NCBI RefSeq assembly: GCF_927798115.1
Contig: NZ_CAKMMG010000010.1
Coordinates: 62,001 to 126,000, forward strand
Direction: 5' to 3'
From: Paenibacillus auburnensis
Lineage (GTDB): Bacteria > Bacillota > Bacilli > Paenibacillales > Paenibacillaceae
DNA length: 64,000 nucleotides
The number at the start of each line of letters is the position of its first letter. Positions within the stretch are counted from its first letter, which is position 1. The translations under genes and the position numbers were made by a program. The notes under the pieces are model-generated. The model did not search any database and was not told where the DNA came from. It saw only the letters and a program-made list of their open reading frames with translations. Below, piece by piece: positions 36,915 through 44,824 of this stretch.

Positions 36915-38072
36915 CTATACCCCGCTAGCGAGCTTCTTCGCAAATTTGGCTGCATGGTAGAGCAGAACCAGACATAATACTCCGGTCACTATGAAGCTCA
37001 CTGCCCCTATCAGGGAGTACAGCCGCTGCTGGATACTGTATATTCCCCATCCCCAGAAGCATGGGGTGAACAGCGATGCGAGCAGTCCGTAAGCCAGCAA
37101 TATGGAGCGCTCCTTCCTGCCTGCGCCTGACGGCGCTACACTTGGAGCTGACTGGACTGCCCTCTTCCGCGGCACCAATCCTTTGAACAGTAGGGCGAAT
37201 GCCTTGGAGCGGAGGTTCACGATGCCAAGGGCGTGGCTAAGCATCCAATACCCGTCCAGCTTGACCAGAGGGAGCATGTTCAGTACACTGAGTCCCAGAT
37301 TTGCCAGGCCGTAATATAGCAGCACCGGCACTTTAATCCCGTTGTAACTCAAGCTGTAGTAAAGAATCATCGCGACGGAAGTCATCAGCCATTGGCTGAA
37401 TATACCCGCGAACAGAACAGCCAGTTTATGCCGTTTCTTCTTGAAGGTATAGGTGTCGCTAACATCGCAGAACATGGCCGGGCTGAAATAGAAGAGCATC
37501 GCTCCCAGCCTGGTGACACGCCCTCCGTAATGCTTGCACACCATGCCGTGAGCACACTCGTGAACAACTGTCGTCAACAGCAGCATGATATAAATCAGAA
37601 CGTATCCGCCTGCACCCAGCTGCGGAATAGCCTGTATGGAGGGGTCATTAACCAGCAGGCCCATAGCCGTTGCAATGATCAAGATGTAGATCACCATCGT
37701 AACCGGGTGAAGCAGGCGCCGGATCACCGGACGCATGGCGGTCAGCCCCTCATCTGGGTTAACCGTCAGAAACTTGATCGCGGTCAGATCCTCTATCTTC
37801 CAGTTCCAGCTCCATTTGCGCGCTGCCGGCGTCTCCCCGGCTTCGGAGGGATGGCTCAGAAAACCCCACTCCGCAAACTTCCCGGTCATATATTCGCGTT
37901 CAGTTTCAGTAAGTGTTCCCGAATATTCTTCTCCGTCTGCTTCGTTTAACAGATAGCGCAGGAACTCGGTCTCCCGGAGGCCCAGCTTTACAAACCTGTG
38001 GCTGGATATATGTTGAACTAAGAAATAGTTGTTTTCAGTCTCATGAAATTCAAGATGTGTAACAGATTCCAT
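36915..38072 (-). CDS. M50 intramembrane metalloprotease with N-terminal PqqD-like region
   Basis: A 385-aa membrane protease. The first about 85 residues resemble a PqqD/RRE-like domain (HRFVKLGLRETEFLRYLL and EWGFLSH), followed by membrane helices with the zinc motif TVVHECAHGMVCKHYGG and a second block VKLDGYWMLSHALG (the distal Asp). Proteases of this type remove leader peptides in several RiPP classes, and a dedicated intramembrane metalloprotease is part of daptide clusters. It follows the precursor genes by about 110 bases. Confidence 0.88.
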   Translation of the reverse strand: MESVTHLEFHETENNYFLVQHISSHRFVKLGLRETEFLRYLLNEADGEEYSGTLTETEREYMTGKFAEWGFLSHPSEAGETPAARKWSWNWKIEDLTAIKFLTVNPDEGLTAMRPVIRRLLHPVTMVIYILIIATAMGLLVNDPSIQAIPQLGAGGYVLIYIMLLLTTVVHECAHGMVCKHYGGRVTRLGAMLFYFSPAMFCDVSDTYTFKKKRHKLAVLFAGIFSQWLMTSVAMILYYSLSYNGIKVPVLLYYGLANLGLSVLNMLPLVKLDGYWMLSHALGIVNLRSKAFALLFKGLVPRKRAVQSAPSVAPSGAGRKERSILLAYGLLASLFTPCFWGWGIYSIQQRLYSLIGAVSFIVTGVLCLVLLYHAAKFAKKLASGV

Positions 38073-38182
38073 TCTCTCTCACCCTCTCAAGCCGCTTATA
38101 ATAGGGGCCCCCTCCTGCCGGGCAGAATACGTCTTTCCAAGCAGAAGAGGCTTCCCAAAGGTTTAGGAAATATTAATTGTTA

Positions 38183-38320
38183 TTAGGTCAAAGCAATAAC
38201 TGCGACTACGCCTCCAGCGATGGTCACTCCAACGGCCACGCCTTCAAAGAAATCTCTTCCGCTGCCCGGTGCAGCGACATCTTCCAGCAGTTCCATTTGC
38301 AAACCCAGTCCATTATTCAT
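38183..38320 (-). CDS. Daptide-like RiPP precursor 1, 45 aa
   Basis: Not obvious by length but well supported: AGGAG precedes the ATG, and the sequence follows the pattern of its four neighbours. The leader begins MNNGLGLQMELLEDVAAPG and the hydrophobic, Gly/Val-rich core ends VVAVIALT. The core here contains Ser and Thr residues. All five precursors end in Leu-Thr; a C-terminal Thr is the residue that daptide enzymes convert to a dimethylated diamine. It is the most divergent copy and the last before the M50 gene. Confidence 0.85.
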   Translation of the reverse strand: MNNGLGLQMELLEDVAAPGSGRDFFEGVAVGVTIAGGVVAVIALT

Positions 38321-38379
38321 CTTCGATTCTCTCCTCATATTGGATTTAGTAAGTACAGCCGGTCAGGCCATTTCCGTAA

Positions 38380-38511
38380 TTAGGTCAGCACCACGATTGC
38401 CGTACCGGTAATAATCGCAATACCTACGCCAACACCCGCCAAAAATGCACCGTCTCCCGGAGCTGTAACAGATTCCATTTCCTCAAACTGCAAAGCCAGC
38501 GCTTGATTCAT
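38380..38511 (-). CDS. Daptide-like RiPP precursor 2, 43 aa
   Basis: Leader MNQALALQFEEMESVTAPGD, then a hydrophobic core ending TAIVVLT. GGAGGAG lies nine bases upstream of the ATG at 38511; a second in-frame ATG at 38514, six bases from the same site, would add one Met. The leader is close to that of precursors 3-5 (LQFEEME and VTAP conserved), while the core is different and includes two internal Thr. Confidence 0.85.
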   Translation of the reverse strand: MNQALALQFEEMESVTAPGDGAFLAGVGVGIAIITGTAIVVLT

Positions 38512-38587
38512 CATGAACTTCTCCTCCATTAAATTAATTTTGTTTTTTATAAGGTGAACATTGTCTCCGTTACTACCGCTGCTGATA

Positions 38588-38704
38588 TTAAGTCAGCGCT
38601 ACGCCGATACCTACACCGATACCAATACCGATCGCGATGTCCTTCCAGTCCGGAGCTGTTACAGCTTCCATTTCTTCGAATTGCAGAGAAAGATTCTTTT
38701 GCAT
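38588..38704 (-). CDS. Daptide-like RiPP precursor 3, 38 aa
   Basis: Begins MQKNLSLQFEEMEAVTAP and ends IGIGVGIGVALT. The ribosome site AAAGGAGGTGA is very strong. The putative core after the AP motif is Asp-Trp-Lys-Asp followed by an alternating Ile/Gly/Val stretch, with no Cys or Ser, and its only Thr at the C-terminus. The peptide is identical to precursors 4 and 5. Confidence 0.9.
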   Translation of the reverse strand: MQKNLSLQFEEMEAVTAPDWKDIAIGIGIGVGIGVALT

Positions 38705-38760
38705 GATACTCACCTCCTTTCAAGGTCAGCTAACAGGACGTTTCCCGGTATAACGGCAGA

Positions 38761-38877
38761 TTAAGTCAGCGCTACGCCGATACCTACACCGATACCGATA
38801 CCGATTGCGATGTCCTTCCAGTCCGGAGCTGTTACAGCTTCCATTTCTTCGAATTGCAGGGAAAGGTTCTTTTGCAT
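38761..38877 (-). CDS. Daptide-like RiPP precursor 4, 38 aa
   Basis: The encoded peptide is identical to precursors 3 and 5; codons differ at silent positions. It has the same AAAGGAGGTGA ribosome site. A leader of about 18 residues (conserved LQFEEMEAVTAP) is followed by a helix-prone, membrane-like core with C-terminal Thr. This is the middle unit of the 173-bp tandem repeat. Confidence 0.9.
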   Translation of the reverse strand: MQKNLSLQFEEMEAVTAPDWKDIAIGIGIGVGIGVALT

Positions 38878-38933
38878 GATACTCACCTCCTTTCAAGGTC
38901 AGCTAACAGGATTTTGCCCGGTATAACGGCAGA

Positions 38934-39050
38934 TTAAGTCAGCGCTACGCCGATACCTACACCGATACCAATACCGATTGCGATGTCCTTCCAGTCCGGA
39001 GCCGTCACAGCTTCCATTTCTTCGAATTGCAGGGAAAGATTCTTTTGCAT
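38934..39050 (-). CDS. Daptide-like RiPP precursor 5, 38 aa
   Basis: First precursor gene downstream of the aminotransferase, encoding the same 38-residue peptide as precursors 3 and 4. A strong GAAAGGAGGTGA site precedes the ATG. A possible internal promoter (TTGACA at 39153-39158) lies about 100 bases upstream and could boost expression of all precursors relative to the enzymes. Confidence 0.9.
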   Translation of the reverse strand: MQKNLSLQFEEMEAVTAPDWKDIAIGIGIGVGIGVALT

Positions 39051-39084
39051 GATACTCACCTCCTTTCACGATCAAGCCCAGAGT

Positions 39085-39198
39085 TTAATGCCGAATGTTT
39101 CTGAAGTATGGAGCAGATCGAAAAACTGTATATTCTGTTCTGTTATCCGAAGTGTCAAGTTTCCAGCAAACCATTGGCTCATGCCGGTGGTGGGGCAT
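39085..39198 (-). CDS. Possible small ORF, 37 aa, unknown
   Basis: Starts ATG at 39198, eight bases after a GGAGGGAGGT-type ribosome site, five bases past the aminotransferase stop, and ends at 39085. The encoded peptide (MPHHRHEP...RNIRH) is basic and His/Arg-rich, unlike the precursors. The strong ribosome site is the only support. It may be a translated spacer or a degraded gene. It contains one Cys and several Ser/Thr, so it could conceivably be a substrate for the YcaO enzyme. Confidence 0.35.
   Translation of the reverse strand: MPHHRHEPMVCWKLDTSDNRTEYTVFRSAPYFRNIRH
39130..39158 (-). promoter_or_regulatory. Possible internal promoter ahead of the precursor genes
   Basis: On the minus strand TTGACA (39158-39153) is followed after 17 bases by GAATAT (39135-39130). 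The -35 is perfect; the -10 is weak (three of six). It lies 80 bases upstream of the first precursor start. Confidence 0.4.
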
Positions 39199-39203
39199 TA
39201 TTC

Positions 39204-40529
39204 TCACCTCCCTCCCAGTACCTTCCGGACGATCGATACGATCTCCAGCACCTCCTCCTCCTTGATAATGAAGGGCGGGAACAGATGGAACCCGGAGGTT
39301 AACCCTGGTGTGTGGAAAGGATATACGATTAACCCCCGGCGCTTCAGCTTGCCGGCAATATCCGCCAGCTCCTCTGGCGGCAGGCACTCCTCTGCACGAT
39401 GCCTGCTCCGCAGCGCAACGCCGATCATCAGGCCTTTTCCCCTTACCTCCAGATATAAAGGGTTGCCTTGCAGTGCCTGATCCAGAGCGGAACGAAGCTG
39501 CTGTCCTCTTGCACTTACCGCTTCCAGCATGCCCGGCTGTTCCAGCGCTTCCAGCGTAGCTATTCCGGCTGCACAAGCGATGGGATTGCCGTTCTGCGTG
39601 GAGAGATGCTCGATGTGGGAGCCTGCAAGAGCAAAAGCCTGCTGTATCGCTTCGCTGAACAGGGTGGCCCCCAGCGGTAAATAGCCACTGTTAATCCCCT
39701 TGGAGAGACAGAGAATATCAGGGGTAACCCCGCTGTGCTCGAAGGCAAACATTTTTCCGGTACGCCCCATCCCCGTAGCCACTTCATCAAAAGCAAGCAG
39801 CACATCGTGCTCCAGGCACAGTTCCTTGAGCCTTTGCAGATAAGCCTCAGGAATAGGAATAATCCCCCCTGAGCCGATAATCGGCTCCAGCATGAATCCG
39901 GCCATCACATGCCCCTCCCGGGCAAATAATGCTTCCAGCTGACCGAGTTGTCTGCTCAGACAATCCCCGGCGATGGTGCCCGGTGTACAATGCCTGCACA
40001 CAGGCACCGGATGGAACAGGAAGCCGGGTACCTTCGGACCATAGCTCTCAGAAATCTCCTGATCGATCCCGCTGGCACTCATGGAGCCGTAATAACTGCC
40101 GTGGTACGATTTGTCCAGAACGGCGATGACGTTCTTATGCGGCTGATGCCGCAGCTGGTGGTATTTGCGCATTAGTTTGATCGCCAGCTCCACGGATTCC
40201 GAACCGGTGCATGTGAAGGCAACCTTAGTTAGATTATCCGGTGTTAGCTGCAGCAGCTTCTCGGCAAACTGCAGGGTAACCGGATTGCTGTAATCCACGG
40301 GATTCACATAGGGCAGCGCATCCAATTGCTCTATGATCGCTTGGCGTATTCCGGGATGACGGTAACCCAGGGATACATTCCACAGTCCGCTGATCCCGTC
40401 GATATAAATTTTACCGTTCGTATCCTGCACGTAGATGCCTTCCCCTGCTGCAAGTGAAGTAACCTCATCTCCGAGCCGGACATCCTTAAGCGGATGCACC
40501 ATCGGGTATTGCCGGGTTGTCGTTAACAT
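39204..40529 (-). CDS. Class III PLP aminotransferase of the RiPP cluster
   Basis: A 441-aa class III (omega) aminotransferase: the PLP Lys lies in LCLSKGINSGYLPLGA, preceded by LLAFDEVATGMGRTG with the cofactor-binding Asp. ATG at 40529 is preferred because AAAGGAGG lies about 10 bases upstream; a longer frame from 40550 overlaps the upstream gene by four bases. In daptide biosynthesis such an enzyme aminates the ketone left after oxidative decarboxylation of the C-terminal Thr. General metabolic roles are possible, but its position between the RRE protein and the precursors argues for tailoring. Confidence 0.92.
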   Translation of the reverse strand: MLTTTRQYPMVHPLKDVRLGDEVTSLAAGEGIYVQDTNGKIYIDGISGLWNVSLGYRHPGIRQAIIEQLDALPYVNPVDYSNPVTLQFAEKLLQLTPDNLTKVAFTCTGSESVELAIKLMRKYHQLRHQPHKNVIAVLDKSYHGSYYGSMSASGIDQEISESYGPKVPGFLFHPVPVCRHCTPGTIAGDCLSRQLGQLEALFAREGHVMAGFMLEPIIGSGGIIPIPEAYLQRLKELCLEHDVLLAFDEVATGMGRTGKMFAFEHSGVTPDILCLSKGINSGYLPLGATLFSEAIQQAFALAGSHIEHLSTQNGNPIACAAGIATLEALEQPGMLEAVSARGQQLRSALDQALQGNPLYLEVRGKGLMIGVALRSRHRAEECLPPEELADIAGKLKRRGLIVYPFHTPGLTSGFHLFPPFIIKEEEVLEIVSIVRKVLGGR

Positions 40530-40546
40530 AGGGGTACCCCCTCCTT

Positions 40547-42994
40547 TCATACAGCCCTCGCTGCTTGCATCAGACAGCCTTCCTTAGCGAACAAGCCAAG
40601 CGCTTGTGTAACCAGGCGGGCTGCAAATTCCCCCTCCACCTGATAGCGTGCCATCAGTTCCTGCTCCAGCTCTGTTCTCTCCGCTCCGCTCATCAATCCT
40701 TCCAGCATCAGTGCCATCGGCTCGTTCAGTTTCATCAGCTTCTGGCTGCCCGCATGGAACAGCATCGGCTGATCTCCGATGAAGAAAAGGAATACCGTCT
40801 CGAGCACCGCTGTGCTCACAGGCATATGCGGCTCCGGCTGTTTCCAGAGATGTGTACATGCCGGAAGAGAGACGCGAAGCTCGTGGACTTCGATGTTCTG
40901 AAGCGAACGGGCATACTTACTAAGGCCTTTAAATACCTGCACCATCTGCATATAGCGGTGGAGCAGCTTGTGCTTCTTGCGCAGCTCACAATACTGCTGG
41001 CGGTTTAAATATTCAGGCAGGAAGCTGCACTTGGAGCAGGAATCCTTAATTTCACAGGTCCGGCAGCCCCTGAGCAGCTGCTCCTCCTCTGAGACCACAG
41101 ACACCTGGGTTAATAGCTGATCCAGTGAATCTCCCACCCGGCCGATGACGGCGCAGCCCCGGCAGGGGGATATCCGGTCATCGCCGTCAATAAAGATCCG
41201 GGGCAGCTGTCTGGCTGCGCACGAATGTACCCCGGACCAGCGGCAGCTCTCCATAAGATCCGCCTCTATTTCATAGGCGTACCGGAACATGCCGGACTTG
41301 CTGAACAGCTCTACGTCTTCAAGAAACCGGTCCATGTCTTCCGCACTTTCCAGATTTAACAGCTGAAAGCGGGGTTCTCTGCCTGATGGCGCAACGTTCA
41401 TTTCTTGAGCCTGGGAATATTGCAGCTGCCGGATCTCCAGCGGTTCCATATGAAGAAAGTCGTTTAATTGCAGCTCATATTCACATTCGCCCAGCCGGTT
41501 AATCTGGTGTGCATTGGATAAGTAGTAGGAGTTCTGCTCAGACTGGCGCTCCCATTCCAGATAAGCTTCGTTCTCCCGCTTCCATACCCCCTCCGGGCCG
41601 GCGTATATCGTATCCGTAGAAGAAGGAACACTGACCCGGTTATGCTCGAAGAGAATGGCGCTGTTGATTCCCGAATACTCTGCCAGCCCCTGCACCGTTG
41701 CCTGATTCCATTCTCCTTCGGGATAACCGATATGCTTAACTCCGCTGCCCAGCACCTGATGCGGATATTGTCCGGTCATGTATGCCATGAACCCGTTAAT
41801 CAGCGCCTGCTCTTCTTCTTGCCGAAGATACCGCTGCAGGAATGCTGCTATGGACTCCGGTACAGGAACCTTATGCTCATCCGGTGCCAGCCCTGCGATA
41901 TCAAGCTGCACCTCGCCGGCCTCCAGAAGGCCTTCATTCACCCAATGGGTCAACAGAGCTGCTGTATTCTCAGCTTCGCCTTCCAGTTGATCCGTCGTTT
42001 CATCGATGAGCACTGCAGCCAGCTTAACCCCGGCAGATGTTCTCTTCAGGCTCTCTGTTAATTGAACGGCTTCATTATACTGAAGTTTATTCATTGTTAT
42101 CGGAATTCTAATCATGATCTGTGTAATGCCCGCTTGCAGCAACCGGGTATATTCACTCTGCTCCAGGAGCCATTCCAACGGTATCTCGGCGCTGTAACCT
42201 GCTGTCAGCTGCCTGGATGCTTCAAGTGCCTCGCAGATCGCTGCTCTGCCCCTCTTCCCGGCCAAGTAATGAAATCCTTCAAGGGACAGCTGCCTTTCCG
42301 GTCCAAGCTGCTGAAGTGCAAGATTCAGATCTTCGCTGAAGCGTTCCTTGGAATGGGTGCGGATGTTATGCCCATACCCGTTTCTATCAGCGCATTTAAT
42401 AGAAGAAATCACCGGCCAGCGCTGCTTCAAAGCCTCTTCCCATATCCCGTTCAGCCGGTCCAGTCGGGTATCAGCGCTGCCCTCGCCATCCAGCTGAGAT
42501 ACTGCCTTTCCGGTAGCGACGCTCCAGGCAGTGAGCCGGCTTACCGGTATGAAGCCCTCTACCGCCTCTTCCCAGCCGTCGTCTGCTTTGGCCAGGTGGA
42601 GCAGTGTCTGCTCCGGCTCCCAGAGAATCAGTCCGTCGGCAGCGGTGCCGGCAGGAAGCCGGATCCCGTTCACGCCAAGACCATCGCCGAACCATACGAT
42701 CCGGATACCTTCGTCCACTCCCTTTACTGCTTCCGTCAGGCTGCGGCACAGCCGATAGTTCGCTGCAGTCACGTACAGAGCAATTCTCTCATTACCCATA
42801 GCTGCCAGCTCTTCCGCTGCTTCATACAAGGTGGCCAAGTTGTTCTGCATATATTGGGTTGCTGTTATGCCATTCTGTTTCAAGAATGTTCTTGCATACC
42901 GGCAATCCAGATTGTCACCTGCTATAAACAAGCGGGCTGTATGCTGCTGAAAGTAAGCGATTGTCATCCCGCGTCCGAACGATATACCGTACAT
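40547..42994 (-). CDS. RRE-containing protein with B12-binding-like, SAM-barrel-like and SPASM-like regions
   Basis: An 815-aa protein, first gene of the RiPP operon. Residues 1-150 resemble the Rossmann-like B12-binding domain of class B radical SAM proteins. The central region looks like a degenerate radical SAM barrel: I find no CxxxCxxC motif (only one Cys, in SSIKCADRNG). Cys-rich segments follow (SPCRGC; GCRTCEIKDSCSKC, a C-x2-C-x5-C-x2-C SPASM-type arrangement). The last 90 residues look like a PqqD-type RRE (MKLNEPMALMLEGLM ... LFAKEGCL) that would bind the leader. Daptide oxidative decarboxylation is known to need a cognate RRE protein; this is the candidate. Confidence 0.8.
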   Translation of the reverse strand: MYGISFGRGMTIAYFQQHTARLFIAGDNLDCRYARTFLKQNGITATQYMQNNLATLYEAAEELAAMGNERIALYVTAANYRLCRSLTEAVKGVDEGIRIVWFGDGLGVNGIRLPAGTAADGLILWEPEQTLLHLAKADDGWEEAVEGFIPVSRLTAWSVATGKAVSQLDGEGSADTRLDRLNGIWEEALKQRWPVISSIKCADRNGYGHNIRTHSKERFSEDLNLALQQLGPERQLSLEGFHYLAGKRGRAAICEALEASRQLTAGYSAEIPLEWLLEQSEYTRLLQAGITQIMIRIPITMNKLQYNEAVQLTESLKRTSAGVKLAAVLIDETTDQLEGEAENTAALLTHWVNEGLLEAGEVQLDIAGLAPDEHKVPVPESIAAFLQRYLRQEEEQALINGFMAYMTGQYPHQVLGSGVKHIGYPEGEWNQATVQGLAEYSGINSAILFEHNRVSVPSSTDTIYAGPEGVWKRENEAYLEWERQSEQNSYYLSNAHQINRLGECEYELQLNDFLHMEPLEIRQLQYSQAQEMNVAPSGREPRFQLLNLESAEDMDRFLEDVELFSKSGMFRYAYEIEADLMESCRWSGVHSCAARQLPRIFIDGDDRISPCRGCAVIGRVGDSLDQLLTQVSVVSEEEQLLRGCRTCEIKDSCSKCSFLPEYLNRQQYCELRKKHKLLHRYMQMVQVFKGLSKYARSLQNIEVHELRVSLPACTHLWKQPEPHMPVSTAVLETVFLFFIGDQPMLFHAGSQKLMKLNEPMALMLEGLMSGAERTELEQELMARYQVEGEFAARLVTQALGLFAKEGCLMQAARAV

Positions 42995-43257
42995 GTCCTC
43001 AGGCCCCTTTTCCGTTTAGGCTTCCTATCAATTCATCTATCAACTAGTATTTATCAGTTCGTGTTGTTCTTGATGTATTCATCATAATCTATTTTTTCCA
43101 ATTCTACACCGAAAACCCATATACGCTTTCCCACAAATCCATTGCGCTTTTTGCACCGCAACCGGACCGCCATTTCTGCCGCATAACACGCAAACCTTGC
43201 CGCGCATCCGGCATTATACCCAGAATCCCGCACTTTGCGGCCTGCACTGGGCGTACC
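42995..43257 (-). promoter_or_regulatory. Promoter region of the RiPP operon with TTGCGG/CCGCAA-like half-sites
   Basis: Plus-strand half-sites: TTGCGC 43142, CCGCAA 43156, CCGCAT 43179, ACGCAA 43188, CCGCAC 43228 and TTGCGG 43235. A perfect minus-strand TATAAT lies at 43218-43213, and at 17-base spacing its -35 is GCCGCA, a poor sigma-A match that overlaps a half-site, as expected of an activated promoter. The 5' leader would be about 210 bases. Regulation by the neighbouring ComA-like protein is inferred. Apart from this region and the permease terminator, no gene is supported in the 43.0-43.3 kb gap. Confidence 0.45.
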
Positions 43258-43294
43258 ACAAAAAGACACCCGCCAACAGGTTGGCGAGTGTCTT
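43258..43294 (-). terminator. Terminator of the amino-acid permease gene
   Basis: AGACACCCGCCAAC (43264-43277) pairs with GTTGGCGAGTGTCT (43280-43293) with one G-T pair. On the minus strand it runs into TTTTT. Confidence 0.85.
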
Positions 43295-43307
43295 CAATAT
43301 CTACTAT

Positions 43308-44681
43308 CTATTCAATATTCGTCGCTATACTGCTTTCCTTCACCCTTTTGCTTGGTCTTGGATACAAGATATATAAGAGAACAAACCATAGCGGAGTAAA
43401 CAATAGCGCCGGACGTGTTTCTTCGGCGATCAGCATAATAATGAGTATCGCAGCAAACAAAGCCAGAACCACATAATTTATTGCCGGCGTTAGAGGCGCT
43501 TTGAATTTGGAAGCAGCCTGCAATTCCGGCCGGGTCTTCTTATATTTGATATGGCACACAAGCACGACGCCCCAGACCCATATGAAACAAATGGCACTGA
43601 TCGTTGTCACAATTCCAAAAGCCTGCTCCGGGATAAGTTTGCTCAATAGCGCACCGGCGGATATGACAAGCGTTGAAATAAACAGCGAGTTTCCAGGTAC
43701 ATGATTTTTATTCAATTTGGAAAAATGAGCGGACGCCTGCCGGTTCTTGCCCAAATTATAGAGAATCCGGCTTGTAGAGAACATCCCGCTGTTGCAGGCG
43801 GAAGCAGCTGAGGTTAATACGACGAAATTAATGACCCCTGCAGCGATTGGTATTCCTACTAAGCTAAAGGTTTTCACAAAAGGGCTTTCCGACGCATTGA
43901 GCTCCGTCCATGGGTTGATACATAACAGGACAAAAAGCGCGCCCACATAGAAAAAAAGAATCCGCAGAGGAATTTTGTTGATAGCCGACGGTATGTTTTT
44001 CTCAGGGTTGGAGGTTTCAGCTGCCGATACGCCCACCAGCTCTACACCGACATAAGCGAAGACTACCATTTGGAAGGAAAATAAGAACCCTTTAACACCG
44101 TTCGGGAATACGCCCCCGTGTTCCCAGAGGTTTCGTACCGTTACCGAGCCTGCATCCGTCTTAAATCCCATGACCAGTAAAATAACCCCAATGCCAATCA
44201 AGGCGAGAATCGTGATGACCTTGATTAGAGCAAACCAAAACTCGAGTTCGCCGAAGTTTTTGACGGTCAATAAGTTAAGCCCTAATAAAATGACCAGGCA
44301 GGCGATGGCAGGTACCCATTGCGGGATATCAAACCAGTACTGCACGTATACGCCAACAGCGATGACATCCGCCATAGCCGTCATAATCCAACAGAACCAA
44401 TAAGTCCATCCGGTGATGAATGCGGCCCGGGGTCCGAGATAGTCCTCGGCAATATCCGTAAACGATTGATATCCCGCTTTGGACAGCAGGAGTTCACCGA
44501 GTGCCCTCATCACAAAAAACACCGCAATCCCTACGATTAAATACGTAATCATAATGGATGGACCTGCCTGCTGAATTGCTTTACCCGAGCCTAAGAATAA
44601 TCCCGTACCAATTGTGCCGCCAATAGCAATCAGTTGAACATGCCGATTGGCCAGCTCTCTCTTTAATTCCGATTGTGCCAT
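43308..44681 (-). CDS. APC-family amino-acid permease, glycine/alanine type
   Basis: A 457-aa, 12-helix AAP/APC permease. The N-terminal ELANRHVQLIAIGGTIGTGLF is the consensus of the AapA/CycA/GabP group, followed by ALGELLLSKAGYQSFTDIAEDYLG. CycA-type members carry glycine, alanine and D-amino acids. The glycine riboswitch directly upstream makes glycine the likely substrate or signal. GGGGGAA precedes the ATG. It is a single-gene unit. Confidence 0.92.
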   Translation of the reverse strand: MAQSELKRELANRHVQLIAIGGTIGTGLFLGSGKAIQQAGPSIMITYLIVGIAVFFVMRALGELLLSKAGYQSFTDIAEDYLGPRAAFITGWTYWFCWIMTAMADVIAVGVYVQYWFDIPQWVPAIACLVILLGLNLLTVKNFGELEFWFALIKVITILALIGIGVILLVMGFKTDAGSVTVRNLWEHGGVFPNGVKGFLFSFQMVVFAYVGVELVGVSAAETSNPEKNIPSAINKIPLRILFFYVGALFVLLCINPWTELNASESPFVKTFSLVGIPIAAGVINFVVLTSAASACNSGMFSTSRILYNLGKNRQASAHFSKLNKNHVPGNSLFISTLVISAGALLSKLIPEQAFGIVTTISAICFIWVWGVVLVCHIKYKKTRPELQAASKFKAPLTPAINYVVLALFAAILIIMLIAEETRPALLFTPLWFVLLYILYPRPSKRVKESSIATNIE

Positions 44682-44723
44682 AACCCGTTCCCCCTTAATG
44701 AATTACATTGCAATAATGCCAAT

Positions 44724-44755
44724 AAAAAAAGAGATTGGATATCATCCAATCTCCC
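44724..44755 (-). terminator. Riboswitch-associated intrinsic terminator
   Basis: GAGATTGGAT pairs with ATCCAATCTC across a 3-base loop, with seven T on the minus strand. It lies between the glycine aptamer and the permease start, so it is the expression platform. Confidence 0.85.
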
Positions 44756-44824
44756 GGTTCATAAGAATATGAAATAATACTTGCCCTGCCGACAGCCGTC
44801 AGCATAGCAAATACATATTCCTTA

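Larger units (their letters stand above)
38588..39066 (-). repeat. 173-bp tandem direct repeat carrying three identical precursor genes
   Basis: Units begin at 38588, 38761 and 38934 (period 173 bases). The third lacks part of the spacer and ends near 39066. Units differ by scattered, mostly silent changes in the genes and a few changes in the spacers. This indicates gene dosage by duplication, with the peptide sequence kept. Confidence 0.9.

Noticed and set aside
38073-38182. Possible attenuating hairpin between the precursors and the M50 gene
   Set aside because: Several GC-rich stretches can pair partially, but no stable stem with a T-run was found.
42062-43087. 341-codon plus-strand ORF
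   Set aside because: It is antisense to the RRE/SPASM gene, with composition that mirrors the real gene; no recognisable domain.
43054-43269. 71-codon minus-strand ORF between the permease terminator and the RiPP operon
   Set aside because: It starts at GTG within the terminator, has no ribosome site, and covers the promoter and half-site region. Its acidic C-terminal end looks coding-like, but I could not support a start.
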